Part shown: one piece after another, positions 26,317 to 37,071 of the stretch | Layout of the letters: every line of letters starts with the position of its first letter | How positions within the stretch are numbered: position 1 is the first letter of the stretch | Assembly: GCA_027924585.1 (NCBI GenBank) | Contig: BSBM01001931.1 | Span: 1-64,000 of the forward strand | Length of the DNA: 64,000 bases | Source of the DNA: Larix kaempferi | Taxonomy: Eukaryota > Streptophyta > Pinopsida > Pinales > Pinaceae | Direction of reading: 5' to 3' | Notes under the pieces: model-generated | What the model was told of the DNA's origin: nothing | Databases searched by the model: none | The model's input: the letters and a program-made list of their open reading frames with translations, nothing else | Program-made: the position numbers and the translations under genes

Positions 26317-27938
26317 ATGCAATTTAACTTGTTTTGTAGGAAAGATCATATACGAGCACCTACAAAAGAAGGACTACAACATTTGTTTCAGCAACAAAGT
26401 TATCTATTGAATATATTGAAGTTCCCAAGATTCGAGAAGAATGCCATGATCGAGGAGTACCAATTGATCATGAAGAATGATGTTTGGGATGCAGTCCCAA
26501 GACCTGAAGGGAAGTCTATTGTGATTTCCAAATGGATCTATAAGATCAAGAATGATGCAAATGGTAGCATGGAGAAAGACAAAGCGAGGTTTGTAGCTCG
26601 TGGCTTCTCCCAGAAAGAGGGATTGAGTATGAAGAGACTTCTACACCTATAGCTAGATACACTTCCATTAGATCAGTACTTGATCTGGCTATAGTGATGA
26701 AATGGAAGATACAACAAATGGATGTCAAGACAACTTTCTTGAATGGTGTATTCGAGGAGGAAGTGTATGTGGAGCAGCCACTTGGTTTTGAGACACATGA
26801 CAGGGAGTCATATGTGTGCAGACTGAAGAAAGCCCTATATGGTTTGAAATAGACAGTCAAGACCTGGTATGCTAGGATAATGGGCTTTCTATCCATTTTG
26901 GGCTTTACCAAGAGTAAAGCGGATTCCAACCTTTACTACAAGGTTGAGGAAGGCAATCCAGTGATACTACTTTTGTATGTGGATGTCATATTTGTTACAG
27001 GTGAGGATGGATTGATTGCCAATACCAAGAGGAAGCTTGCTGTTGAGTTCAAGATGAAGGACTTGGGTATGATGCACTACCTTCTAGGCATGGAGGTGTG
27101 GCAGAGTGCAAATGGAATCTTCCTTGGACAAGGGAAGTATGCAGTAGAGATCCTGAAGAGGTTCGGGATGATGGACTGCAAGGCCATGGCCACACCTATG
27201 TAATCAAACTTAAAGCTTCTATGTGATGCTTCATCTGATCCAGTTGATGTCACTGTGTATCGTCAGATGATTGGGTCCTTGATTTATCTGACGAACACTA
27301 GACCAGATATTTGCTTTGCGGTGAACACATTTAGCCAGTTCCTGACGAATCCCAGAGGTGTTCACCTGGTTGCTGTAAAGCATATTCTGAGGTACCTTAA
27401 GGGTACAATTGACTATGGGCTCAAGTATAATGCGAATCAAAAGTTTAACCTACAGGGTTATGTTGATTCAAACTGGGAAGGCAGTGATGCAGATAGAAAG
27501 AGCACATCTGGGTGTTGCTTCAGTATGGGATCAAGTGTAATCTCTTGGTTTAGTAGGAAGCAGTCTTGCGTAGCACTGAGTATAGCCGAAGCAGAGTATG
27601 TTGCAGCTTGTTCGGCTATTTGTGAGGTAGTATGGCTCCAGAAGCTACTGTCTAAGCTATTTGATCTCCCGTTGGAGGCTATTGGTATCTTTTGTGACAA
27701 CCAGAGTTGTGTGAAGCTGTCTAAGAACCCAGTGTTCCATGAAAGGTCGAAGCACATTGAGATCAAATATCACTATATCAGGGATATGGCGTAGAGAGGA
27801 GCAGTGAATCTCCTTTATGTTGCGACAGATGAGCAGGTTGTGGATGTGTTGATGAAACCACTAGCCATAGTGAAGTTTGAGTACTTCAGAGAGAGGTTTG
27901 GTGTTCTTTAGATTGACGACACTTCAAGGAAGAAGTGA
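26317..27938 (+). pseudogene. E2 Ty1/copia reverse transcriptase-RNase H
   Basis: RT begins near 26440 (MKNDVWDAVPRP, VISKWIYKIK, FVARGFSQKEG), shifts frame near 26627, and continues with MDVKTTFLNG (first catalytic Asp), LKKALYGLK and LLYVDVIFV. The RT box is normally YVDD; here the second Asp is Val, so polymerase activity would be lost even without the stops. RNase H follows with GYVDS, SIAEAEYVA and CDNQSC, all catalytic positions present. Stops: TAG 26850, TAA 27201, TAG 27792, TAG 27909; the frame ends at TGA 27936-27938. Comparison with E2' shows CAG where 27909 has TAG. A relic of the enzyme that copies element RNA. Confidence 0.9.
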
Positions 27939-28015
27939 TGGAGACATTTGTAGGAGCCATTCCAAGCATGGTGAGAGGAGGATCCTTCCCATGGTTGTGG
28001 ATAGAAGCGTTGTAT

Positions 28016-28340
28016 GATATGCATCAGGTAGATGCATGATATGTATCAGGTGGATACATTGTATGATCAGGTGGATCATGTATGTGATATGCATAAGGTG
28101 GATGCATGATATGTATAAGGTGGATACATTGTATGATCAGGTGGATCATGTATGTGATATGCATAAGGTGGATGCATGATATGTATCAGGTGGATACATC
28201 GTATGATCAGGATGATCATGTGTGATGATTATAAAGACGATGCTCTAGATGACTTGCATCAGGACGATGCAGAGATGATGATCAGGATGATCATGGGCAT
28301 CAGGATGATGTATGATGAGTATTAGGTTGATACTCTATGG
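28016..28340 (+). repeat. E2 array of short hairpins with changing stems
   Basis: Thirteen or so near-contiguous short inverted repeats with a common loop AGG(T/A)N. The stems fall into a few classes: ATGCATC/GATGCAT, ATGTATC/GATACAT, ATGATC/GATCAT and, at the end, GAGTAT/ATACTC. Examples are ATGATC-AGGTG-GATCAT near 28054 and ATGTATC-AGGTG-GATACAT near 28041. When one arm changes the other changes to match. Located between the pol stop and the 3' LTR, in what would be the 3' untranslated part of the element RNA. Counterpart in E2' at 32045-32605. No known function. Confidence 0.85.
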
Positions 28341-28354
28341 CCGTGGACAGGTTG

Positions 28355-28800
28355 TGCAGATAAGCATATAATAGCGCCCTGGGAGATTTGCAGATGCTCT
28401 TGCTATGTTTTTCTGCTAGCATATAATAGCTCCCTGGGAGATCTGGCAAATGCTCTTTTGAGGTTTTGCTTGGAGGGACATATAATAGCACCCTAGGAGA
28501 TTTGTAGATGCTCTTGCTAGGTTTTTCCATTGGCATATAATAGCTCCTTGGGAGATATAGAAAATGCTCTTGCTAGGTTTTGTCCATGGCATATAATTTC
28601 TCCCTCGGAGATCTTGCAGGTTGTGCTGGGCACATAATCAGTCCTGAGATGCTCTTGCTAGGTTTTGCTTGGTCACATGTAATAGCTCATTGGGAGATCT
28701 GATAGGTTGAGTAGTGTGCTCGTAATCAGTCTTGGGATTCTCTTGCTACGTTTTGTTGACGCACGTAATAAGTCCTGAGGATTCCAATTTATGGCCAGTG
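28355..28800 (+). repeat. E2 second minisatellite (CATATAATAGCTCCC units)
   Basis: About seven diverged units of roughly 60 bp, each with CATATAATAGC(T/G)CCCTGGGAGAT and then ATGCTCTTGCTAGGTTTT. The centre CTCCCTGGGAG is itself a short perfect inverted repeat. Later units are interrupted by CAGTCCTGAGATG variants. The related E2' array lies at 31440-31970. Confidence 0.8.
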
Positions 28801-29007
28801 ATGATGAAGACCTACAGGTGGTGGGCCTACATCCAGTATGAAAAAGGACTGGCTCTGTAGAACTTCTTATGACAAGTAGATTCATAGATTGATTGAGATA
28901 GCAGCAGCCATGACGATGACGATGATTCGAGGATGATGATTTGCTGATGATGATCCAGAGAAGAAGACTTGTGCTAGCAGATCTGTGTCGAGAAATACCT
29001 TCCTAGT
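28801..29007 (+). other. E2 3' tail before the polypurine tract
   Basis: Non-coding. Contains repeated GATGATGA words near 28905-28960, then AGAAATACCTTCCTAGTC, which is also found next to the purine tract of E2' (31195-31215). No other feature seen. Confidence 0.45.
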
Positions 29008-29017
29008 CAAGAGGGAG
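29008..29017 (+). other. E2 polypurine tract
   Basis: CAAGAGGGAG immediately before the 3' LTR. E2' has the mirrored CTCCCTCTT next to its 3' LTR. Confidence 0.8.
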
Positions 29018-29677
29018 TGTTGATGTATATGTAACTTCGGAATGTATTTTACCCATGTGTATTGTATTCCTATAGAGATGTTATTATTCCTCTATACGGA
29101 AGTGTTTGTATTCCTATAGAGATGTTATTATTCCTCTATACGGAAGTGTCGTCATTTATATTGTAAGTGTCGTAACTTATACTTGATGGGTTATTAGACC
29201 ACCTTGATGGGGTTGGCCCTATATGATTCATGTGGGTAAAAGGGTTATTAGACCACCAAGTATGGGGTCAGACCAGATTAAGTTAACCATGGGTTATTAG
29301 GCTAAGCTAGACAAGTCGGCCCTATTAGTTTATTGGGCAGGACAAGACAAGTATAACTAGAGATCGGGAGATCTCTATTTGATCACTCATTACTCACTTC
29401 TATCTCTCTCAGAAAGTGGTGCACTTGTGAGGAGGAGGATCATCTGCTAGGAGAAGACTATCTCTTGTACTTTGGTTGTACTTTGGTTGTATGATTTCTC
29501 TATCTATCTTTGAGGAAGTTGCGGGGTTTTTCACATTATTATTTTTCCCCGGTGAAACTTTGTGTCTCTTGTGTGCTTGCATTATTATGTCCATGATTGA
29601 TATGCTGTATATATGTTGTACATGTTATTCTCTCAGTTAAGATTGTAGATCAGATTGAAATTTCTGAAAAGCTAACA
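29018..29677 (+). repeat. E2 3' LTR
   Basis: 660 bp, shorter than the 5' LTR mainly because one of the 54-bp GGGTTATTAGACCACC units is missing. Its TATA box has decayed to TATAACTA near 29351. Ends CTAACA at 29677. Confidence 0.9.
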
Positions 29678-29891
29678 CACCAATATATCTCTAAACCTCT
29701 AACCCCCGATCTATCTCTCTAAACCCATAGCCCCCAATCTCTCTCTCTCTCTCTCTAAACCTATAGCCTTCAATCTATACCTCTGACTAAACCTCTAATC
29801 TCCAGTCTATCTCTCTATCTCTAAACCCAAATCCCCAATCTCTCTCTCTAAACCCATAACCTCCAATCTCTCTCTCTAAGCCCCTAACCTT

Positions 29892-29926
<35 letters not shown>

Positions 29927-30496
29927 AACCCATAAACTCCAATATCTCTCTCTAAATCCATAAGCCATAAACCCTAACCCCCAATATATATTTCTCACTA
30001 AACACCGAACCCCCAATATCTCTCTCTCTAAACCCCTAACATTGAATCTTTCTCTCACTTTAAATGTATAACCTCCAATCCCTCTCTCTCTCTCTCCAAA
30101 TCCCTAGCTATCTATCTCTCTAAACCCCACTCTCTTTATATCTCTCTAAGCCACTAATCCCCAAACTCTCTCTCTCTCTCTCTAAACCCGTAACACTCAA
30201 TTTCTCTTTTATATCTCTCTCTAATCCCCTAACCTCCAATTTCTCTCACTCTAAGCCCCTAACCACCAATCTCTCTCTGTCTAAACCCCAATCCCTTTAT
30301 CTCTCTCTAAATGACTAAACCCCAAACTCTTTCTCTCTCTAAACGCCTAACACCCAATTTCTCTTCTTCTTTCTCTCTCTCTAAACCCCTAACCTCTAAT
30401 CTCTCTCTCAATCTAATCCCCTAATCTCCAATCTCTCTCTCTCTCTCAACTCCTAAGCCTAATATCTCTCTCTCTCAAACCCTAATCTCTACCTCT
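29678..30496. repeat. CT / telomere-like satellite, block C
   Basis: About 0.8 kb of the same satellite, same orientation, lying between the oppositely oriented copia copies. Much of it parallels 20110-20870 in block B, so E2 and E2' inserted independently into one continuous array. Ends with the TSD CCTCT at 30492-30496. Confidence 0.9.
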
Positions 30497-31185
30497 TGTT
30501 AATTTTTCAGAATTTACTTCAATCTGATCTAGGATCTTAACTTAGAGAACAACATGTACAACATATCTACAACATATCAATCATGGACACAATAATGCAA
30601 GTACATAAGAGACACAAAATTTACTTGGGGAAAACCATAAAGGTGAAAAACCCCAATAACTTCCTCAGAGATAGATAGAACAATGATACAACCCAAGCAT
30701 AAGAGATAGACATCTCCTAGCAACAACTTCTCCTCATCCACAAGTGTGCCACTGTCCAAAGTGTGTGTGAGAGAATAGAGTGATGAAATAGAGTGCTTCC
30801 CGCACTCTATTTATACTTGACTTGACTTGCCTAATAACCTTTACTAGGTCGGCCTTAACTTAACCACATAACATAATGCTGATTGGGACAACACCCGATA
30901 GGGTGGTCTAATAACCCTTTGAACCACATGGCCGACCCCCAATAGGGTGGTCTAAAAACCGTTCAATCCACATGACTTATACAGGGCCGACCCCAACAAG
31001 GTGGTCTAATAACCTATCAAGTATAAGTTATGACACTTGCAATATAAATGATGACACTTCCGTATAGAGGAATAATAACATCTCTATAGGAATACAAACA
31101 CTTCCATATAGAGGAATAATACCATCTCTATAGGAGTACAATATACATATATGAAATACATTCCGAAGTTACATATACATCAACA
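30497..31185 (-). repeat. E2' 3' LTR (left end)
   Basis: Read on the - strand it begins TGTTGATG and ends AAAAATTAACA. TATA box (TATAAATA on -) near 30808-30815. It carries GGTCTAATAACC units matching the U3 repeats of E2. Confidence 0.9.
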
Positions 31186-31194
31186 CTCCCTCTT
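31186..31194 (-). other. E2' polypurine tract
   Basis: CTCCCTCTT on +, AAGAGGGAG on -, next to the 3' LTR. Confidence 0.8.
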
Positions 31195-31429
31195 AACTAG
31201 GAAGGTATTTCTCGACACAAGTCTTCTAGCACAAGTATTCTTCTCTGAATCATCGTCACTTAAAAATCGTCATTGAGTCATCGTCATCGTCACTGCTGCT
31301 ACTATCTCAATCAATCTCTGAATCTACTTGTTATAGGAAGTTCTACAAAGCCAGTCCTTTTTCATAGTGGATGTAGGCCCACCACCTGTAGGTCTTCATC
31401 ATCACTGGCCATACTATGGAATCCTCAGG

Positions 31430-31975
31430 ACTTATTACTTGTGTCACAAAACCCTAAAAGAGTCTCTTGACTAGCAAGAACCCTAAAGAGCATCTGAGGC
31501 CTTTTTCATCCTGTCCAGATCTCCAGGACTTATTACATGTGACTGTCACAAAACCTTAAAAGAGTGTCCCAGGAACGTTTATGTGCATAGCACGACCGGA
31601 AAGAACTCTAAAGAGCATCCCAGGAACATTTATGTGCCTAAGCACGACTGACAAGATCTCCAGGACTGATTACATGTGACCTCTACTACAAGCCCTCAAA
31701 AGAGCATCCTAGGACTTATTACGGGCACACAGCCCAACCTATCGGATCTCCCAGGTCTTACATGTAGCAGTCCACACAAACCATTGAAAGAGCATCCCAG
31801 GACTTATTATGGGCACACAACCCAACCTATCGGATCTCCCAGGTCTTACATGTGGCCCACTATCACAAACCCTCTAAAGAGCATCCCAGGACTTATTATG
31901 GGCACACAACCCAACCTATCGGATCTCCCAGGTCTTACATGTGATACACAGTGCCAGTCCTTTTTCATATTGGAT
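31430..31975 (-). repeat. E2' minisatellite (AAGAGCATCCCAGGACTTATTA units)
   Basis: At about 31680-31950 lie three near-identical units of roughly 86 bp, each with AAGAGCATCC, GGACTTATTA, GGGCACACA and CGGATCTCCCAGGTCTTACATG. More diverged copies extend left to about 31430. Same position as the second array of E2 but different unit length, so the array evolves quickly. The ORF across it is a repeat translation. Confidence 0.8.
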
Positions 31976-32044
31976 GTGACCTAGAACAAATCTAGGATTT
32001 CCTTTGCACAACCTATCCACGGCCATAGAGTATCAACATCATAC

Positions 32045-32605
32045 TCACCATACATCATCCTGATGTACACATGATCATCCTGATCATCATCACTGCATCG
32101 TCCTGATACAAGTCATCTGGAGCAACATCCTGAAGCTCGTCATCCATGATCATCCTGATCATACAATGCATCTACCTAATGCATACCAAGTATCTACCTG
32201 ATACATATCACCATACATGATCCACCTGATCATACAATGTATCCACCTGATACATACATAGATACATGATCCACACAATGTATCCAATTGATATATATCA
32301 ACATACATGATCTACCTGATCATACACAGTATCCACCTAATACATATATAGATACATGGTCCAAGCATCCAACATGATGCATATACAAATACATATAAAT
32401 GATCCAACTGATCATATCAAGCATCCAACATGATGTGTACATACATATACATATAAATGATCCAACTGATCATATCCAACATCTAACATGATGCGTACAT
32501 ACATATACATATAAATGATCCAACTGATCATATCCAGCATCATCCTGATGCATATACAGAGCGGTAACTGGAGTATCGTCCTAATGCTCATCATCCAGTG
32601 CTTAC
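32045..32605 (-). repeat. E2' array of short hairpins with changing stems
   Basis: About 17 short inverted repeats, shown here on +: TACATC-ATCCT-GATGTA, ATGATC-CACCT-GATCAT, ATGTATC-CACCT-GATACAT, ATGCAT-CTACCTA-ATGCAT, GCATC-CAACAT-GATGC. The stem classes match those of E2, whereas the loops drift (CACCT, TACCT, ATCCT, CAACT). A few units are imperfect, for example near 32095 and 32281. Lies between the RNase H stop and the 3' LTR. Confidence 0.85.
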
Positions 32606-32669
32606 ATCCACCGCTATGTGAAGGATCCCCCTTCCACCATGCTAGGAATGGCTACAAAAAATGTCTCCA

Positions 32670-34190
32670 TCACTTCTTCCTCAAAGTATCGTCGATCTGA
32701 AGAACACCAAGCCTCTCTCTGAAGCACTCAAACTTCACTCTGGATAGTGGCTTCGTCAATACATTTGCAATCTGCTCATCCATCGCAACATATAGGAGAT
32801 TCACTACTCCTCTATACACCATATCCTTGATATAGTGATATTTGATCCCTATGTGTTTCCAACTGTCGTGGAATACCAGATTCTCGGACAACTTCACACA
32901 ACTCTGGTTGTAACAAAATATACTAGTAGCCTCCAGCGGTAGATCAAATAACTCAGACAGTAGCTTTCGAAGCCATACTGCCTCACAACTAGCCGAACAA
33001 GCTGCAACATACTCTGCTTCGGCTGTACTCAATGCTACATAGGACTACTTCCTACTAAACCAAGAGATCACACCTGATTCCATACTGAAGCAGCACCTAG
33101 AAGTGCTCTTCCTATCTGCAGCACTGCCTGCCCAATCTGAATCAACATAACCCTATAGGTTAAACTTTTTATTCGCATCATACTTGAGACCATAATCAAT
33201 TGTACCCTTCAGGTACCTAAGAATATGCTTTACAACAACCAGGTGAACACCTCTGGGATCCGTCAAGAACTGGTTCAATGTGTTCACAACAAAGAAAATA
33301 TTTGGTCTCATATTCGTCGGGTACATCAAGGACCCAATCATCTGACGATACATCGTGACATCAACCAGATCATGTGAAGCATCATACAGAAGCTTCAGGT
33401 TTGATGCCATAGGTGTGGCCATGGCCTTACAGTACATCATCCTGAGCCTCTTCAGGATCTCTACTGCATACTTCCCTTGTCCAAGGAAGATTCCATCTAC
33501 ACTCTGCCACACCTCCATGCCTAGAACGTAGTGCATCATCCACAAGTTCTTCATCTTGAACTCAGTAGCAAGCTTCATCTGCGTGTCGGCAATCAATATA
33601 TCTTCACCTGTAATAAATAGGTCATCCATATACAAAAGTAGTAATACTGGATTGCCTTCCTCAACCTTGTATTAAAGGTTGGAATCCGCTTTACTCTTGG
33701 TAAAGCCCAAACTGGATAGAAAGCTGTCTATCCTGCCATACCAAGTTCTGCACATATATGACTCCCTGTCATGTGTCTTAGAACCAAGTGGCTGCTCCAC
33801 ATACACTTCTTGTTCAACTACACCATTCAAGAAAGCTGTCTTGAAATCCATCTGGTGTATTTCATCACTGCAGCCAAAGCAAGTACGGATCTAATGGAAG
33901 TGTATCTGGCTATAGGAGCAAAAGTCTCTATGCTACCACCTGCAGCATGCTTGATCTTGTAGATCCTCTTGGAAATCACTACAGACTCCCCTTCAGGTCT
34001 TGGGACTACATCCCAAACATCTTCATGATCGACTCGTACTCCTCGATCATGGCATTCTTCCCAGATCCTGGGAAATTCTATATCTTCAATATTTTCAATA
34101 GATAACTTTGTTGCTGAACAAATGTTGTAGTCCTTCTTTTGTAGGTGATGGTATACGATCTTTCCTACACAACAAGTTAAATTGCATGAT
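32670..34190 (-). pseudogene. E2' Ty1/copia reverse transcriptase-RNase H
   Basis: Reading on -, RT fragments start near 34180. Two short deletions relative to E2 remove the segment around FVARGFSQ and the LKKALYGLK segment. The catalytic box is intact here (YMDD near 33625), unlike E2. RNase H follows in the same frame, with TAG stops at 33153-33155 and 33045-33047; E2 has CAG (Gln) at both positions. GYVDSDWAG and STAEAEYVA are present, but CDNQS reads CYNQS, losing one catalytic Asp. Frame ends at 32670 after LQIDDTLRKK. Not functional. Confidence 0.9.
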
Positions 34191-34599
34191 TAGAAAACAT
34201 CTCATGGTTTTTAGAACAAATTCTTACACATAAATAAATATGTCATACAGTCATGCAATTATCTTAGCCAATGCTTCAATACAACATTTATCCATATCCC
34301 GTAACTTTCTAGATGCCTTCCAATCTCTACCAGAACATTGTTAAGACTGTGCACAACTCCCAACATGTTAGCAAAATGGTTTCATTCTAGATAAGTAGCA
34401 ATGGAATGTTGTACAGTTCCATAGTGGGTATATTAGTAGTATACTATTCATCAATGCAACTATTCTAATATGCATAATACACAACCTAATTCTAGGAACA
34501 TGAGTATATACATTATTGAACAATATTATTTAAACAATAAAATATGCAAGGAAGGATAATTCAAATACTTATCTTTGTTTGTTTGTTGGGTTGACTCCT

Positions 34600-34662
34600 T
34601 CTTAGTCTTTGCTTCTTTTCTGCAACTCCATTCTGATGTGGATTGTAAGAAGTGGTCAACTC
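34600..34662 (-). pseudogene. E2' integrase sliver
   Basis: Reverse complement of the E2 segment around HNPHQNGVVE. The only trace of integrase in this copy. Confidence 0.7.
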
Positions 34663-34686
34663 CCTCTAAATATCTGCATCCTTGTA

Positions 34687-34950
34687 GAAACTACTGAAGT
34701 GTGCTCCTTCTTGATCTTTGCTTCCTTGCAGGAACAACTGGAGTGTGCTCCCTCTTGTTCTTTGCTTCCTTGCAAGAACAACTGGAGTGTGCTCCCTCTT
34801 GATCTTTGCTTCCTTGCAGGAACAACTGGAGTGTGCTCCCTCTTGATATTTGCTTGCTTGCAGGAACAACTAGAGTGTGCACCCTCTTGATCTTTGCGTC
34901 CTTGCAGGAACAACTGGAGTGTGCTCCCTCTTGATCTTTGCTTCCTGGAT
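34687..34950 (-). repeat. 44-bp tandem array in E2'
   Basis: Six units with an exact 44-bp period (clear starts at 34731, 34775, 34819, 34863 and 34907, plus a diverged first unit), each with GGAACAACTGGAGTGTGCTC and CTTGATCTTTGCTTCCTTGCA. Since 44 is not a multiple of three, the same peptides cycle through all three frames, which explains several overlapping spurious ORFs. E2 has one copy near 25760-25815. Confidence 0.9.
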
Positions 34951-37058
34951 TACCTGTCCTTGAAATTATATCCATCACTATGCATGGTTATTAGTATCAT
35001 CATTGTGTTATCCTTGAGGTCTCATACATAATCACATATTCATTAGTATAATCTTAATACTATCAAAACACAATAATGTTAAACATGTATAGTCATGATC
35101 ATTTCAAACACAGATAATAAACATTAGTATTCAAGGTTTCAGGGAAGTCTTCTTTTACTCGTGCATATTCTTATTTGATTATAGGACTCTTCTGGTTAGT
35201 TAAATCATCAATCAAGATAAGAGACATAAAATGCATAAACCCTTGATTACTTACATTTCTAACTTTATGAATAAACATAAGTAATCATACCAAGTATACT
35301 TATATAAGGGATCCTAACACAAGGTAGGATTCTAACTTTATATAGGAAAAACATACATGGATTGGTATGTTAGCTAGTTATGTCTAACATACCCACATGA
35401 TGTCTTTTTGTTCTCTTCAATGACTTGTGCTAGTAACTTGCATATCTCATAGGTTAACGATTATAGAACCAAGTTATACATACCTCGCAAATAGATCTTC
35501 TAAGTGATTCATGACAATGGATGAATCTTTGTCCTCATGTCATCATGATCATATGTTCTTGAACTAGAACATGATTTGTCTTTCTTGGTGTACCTTTCAT
35601 TTTAGCGGACAACATAAACCTCATACAACACCATAATGCATTAGTACAATCATAAGTGTCAACACCCTAATCAATGTATATCTTCTATCATGCATTCATA
35701 ATTTTATTAAGGTGATACAAGAAGTCTAAATTTAATCAGGATTGTACTAACCGTAATAACATGAAGACAAACATACCATAAACTTAATCATGAACAAATC
35801 TCGAAACGTACCTGGATGAGTCATACCTATCGATATTGCTTGTAATATTCTTATATAAGGCCTTAGCCTCATCTCCCTCTAAAACAAGAACTTCTTCACT
35901 TATGCAGGTGACCAATCCATTCTCTTCTAGGATTAACCAAATCCACTTGTTTTGCAGGAACTAGATCTGGAGTTGGATTAGGGTTTGTCAGAGAAACCCC
36001 AAAAATTCAAACTTTGAATTTCAAACTTCGGAAAGGATAGAAATATGTGCCTTGATGAGCTGATCAAGCTGATATACTCATAATTTGAAAATTGCAAAGT
36101 TTCACCCCTCAAATTTGCCTTTGAAACTTTCGAATTCACTTAACATGACTCCGAACTAGGGTTTGATAAAGCCCACCCTTCTGCCCAATCAAAAGGTTCG
36201 ATCCAAAGCTCTAAGCTTCTATTTTTTTGAGGATCTTCCAGCCGTGGTCAAAGATTTCAAACATCTCCATTTTTGCAAAAGCCCAAATTTTCCACTTTTC
36301 CAATCAAAGTCCCAAACTAGGGTCTGATAAAGCCCGGCCTTCTGCCAAACCAAAAATTCTGATCTTGGTTTCTAAATTTTGATTTTGATAAGTAGCATTT
36401 AGCCGTAGTCTCCGATTACAAAAATTCCAACTTTCTCTGAAACCCTAAATTCCAGAAGCCATGAATGAAGGTGCTAAAAAATAATTCTATTTTGACAGAA
36501 ATATGTACGTGATTGTTTCTGGTGTAACTCGGAACGTTTCGATCCACAGGGTCTGAAAACTTTTCTTGCGATAGCACGACCTGTCATCTTTCCATCCCCA
36601 CAGGTGTGACATCAAATGGATTCTCTGAGAGAGATTTATGCCAAGTGTCACAACGTGACCTATTTATGGAATAAAACAGGAGAGCGAACTTGTACGGCAT
36701 TCCACGTGTCACTGGTTCAGTTTCAGCATCTGAAAAAGTTACCTGAGAAAGTATAGTCCATTCACTACCTATCACATTTTAAGAAATTCATTTGAAACTT
36801 TCTAGCCCAAGTTATGACCTTTTTTCCAAGGCCACCTATTTATGACTGAGATCTGGAAGAGGCAGAAACTCTATATTGTACAGATCATAAATCACAAAGT
36901 ACAACGAATTAGAGGTTTTTCATTGGACACCAGGTACATGGATATCTTAGCTTTGTCCTGTACACTTTTTAGACCCTGACTGGTTTTTTCTATACCAAGC
37001 CCTAGCTTCACAATTGCAACAAGTGTCATACATGCCATACCATGCCTTCTTTTAGGCT
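34951..37058 (-). other. E2' 5' internal region without gag
   Basis: Mirror counterpart of 23614-25750 in E2, including the diverged duplication (near 36140-36440) and two of the three donor-like words. No ORF with retroviral motifs. Confidence 0.6.
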
Positions 37059-37071
37059 AGCTCTGATACCA
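37059..37071 (-). other. E2' primer binding site
   Basis: AGCTCTGATACCA on +, TGGTATCAGAGCT on -: a perfect match to the tRNA-Met type, adjoining the LTR. Confidence 0.9.

Larger units (their letters stand above)
22898..29677 (+). mobile_element. E2: non-autonomous Ty1/copia LTR element, forward copy
   Basis: LTRs start TGTTGATG and end CTAACA. A tRNA-Met-type primer site follows the 5' LTR and a purine tract precedes the 3' LTR. Internally it holds a long non-coding region, a sliver of integrase, a broken RT-RNase H gene and two tandem-repeat arrays. Gag, protease and most of integrase are missing, so it depended on another element to move. Flanks read CCTCC on the left and CACCA on the right, so the TSD is imperfect or lost. 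The same structure in E2' shows that the family multiplied in this reduced form. Confidence 0.9.

Noticed and set aside
28016-28340. Array taken as a CRISPR-like repeat/spacer structure
   Set aside because: Units are near-contiguous self-complementary words with no unique spacers, in a plant retrotransposon 3' region.
22893-29682. Clean target-site duplication for E2
   Set aside because: Left flank CCTCC and right flank CACCA do not match; only a decayed duplication could be argued.
31676-31984. 102-codon ORF with repeated LSDLPGLTC peptides
   Set aside because: Translation of the roughly 86-bp minisatellite in E2'.
34656-34978. Three overlapping ORFs with Ser/Cys-rich repeated peptides
   Set aside because: They come from the 44-bp array, whose period rotates the frame, so the same peptides appear in every frame.
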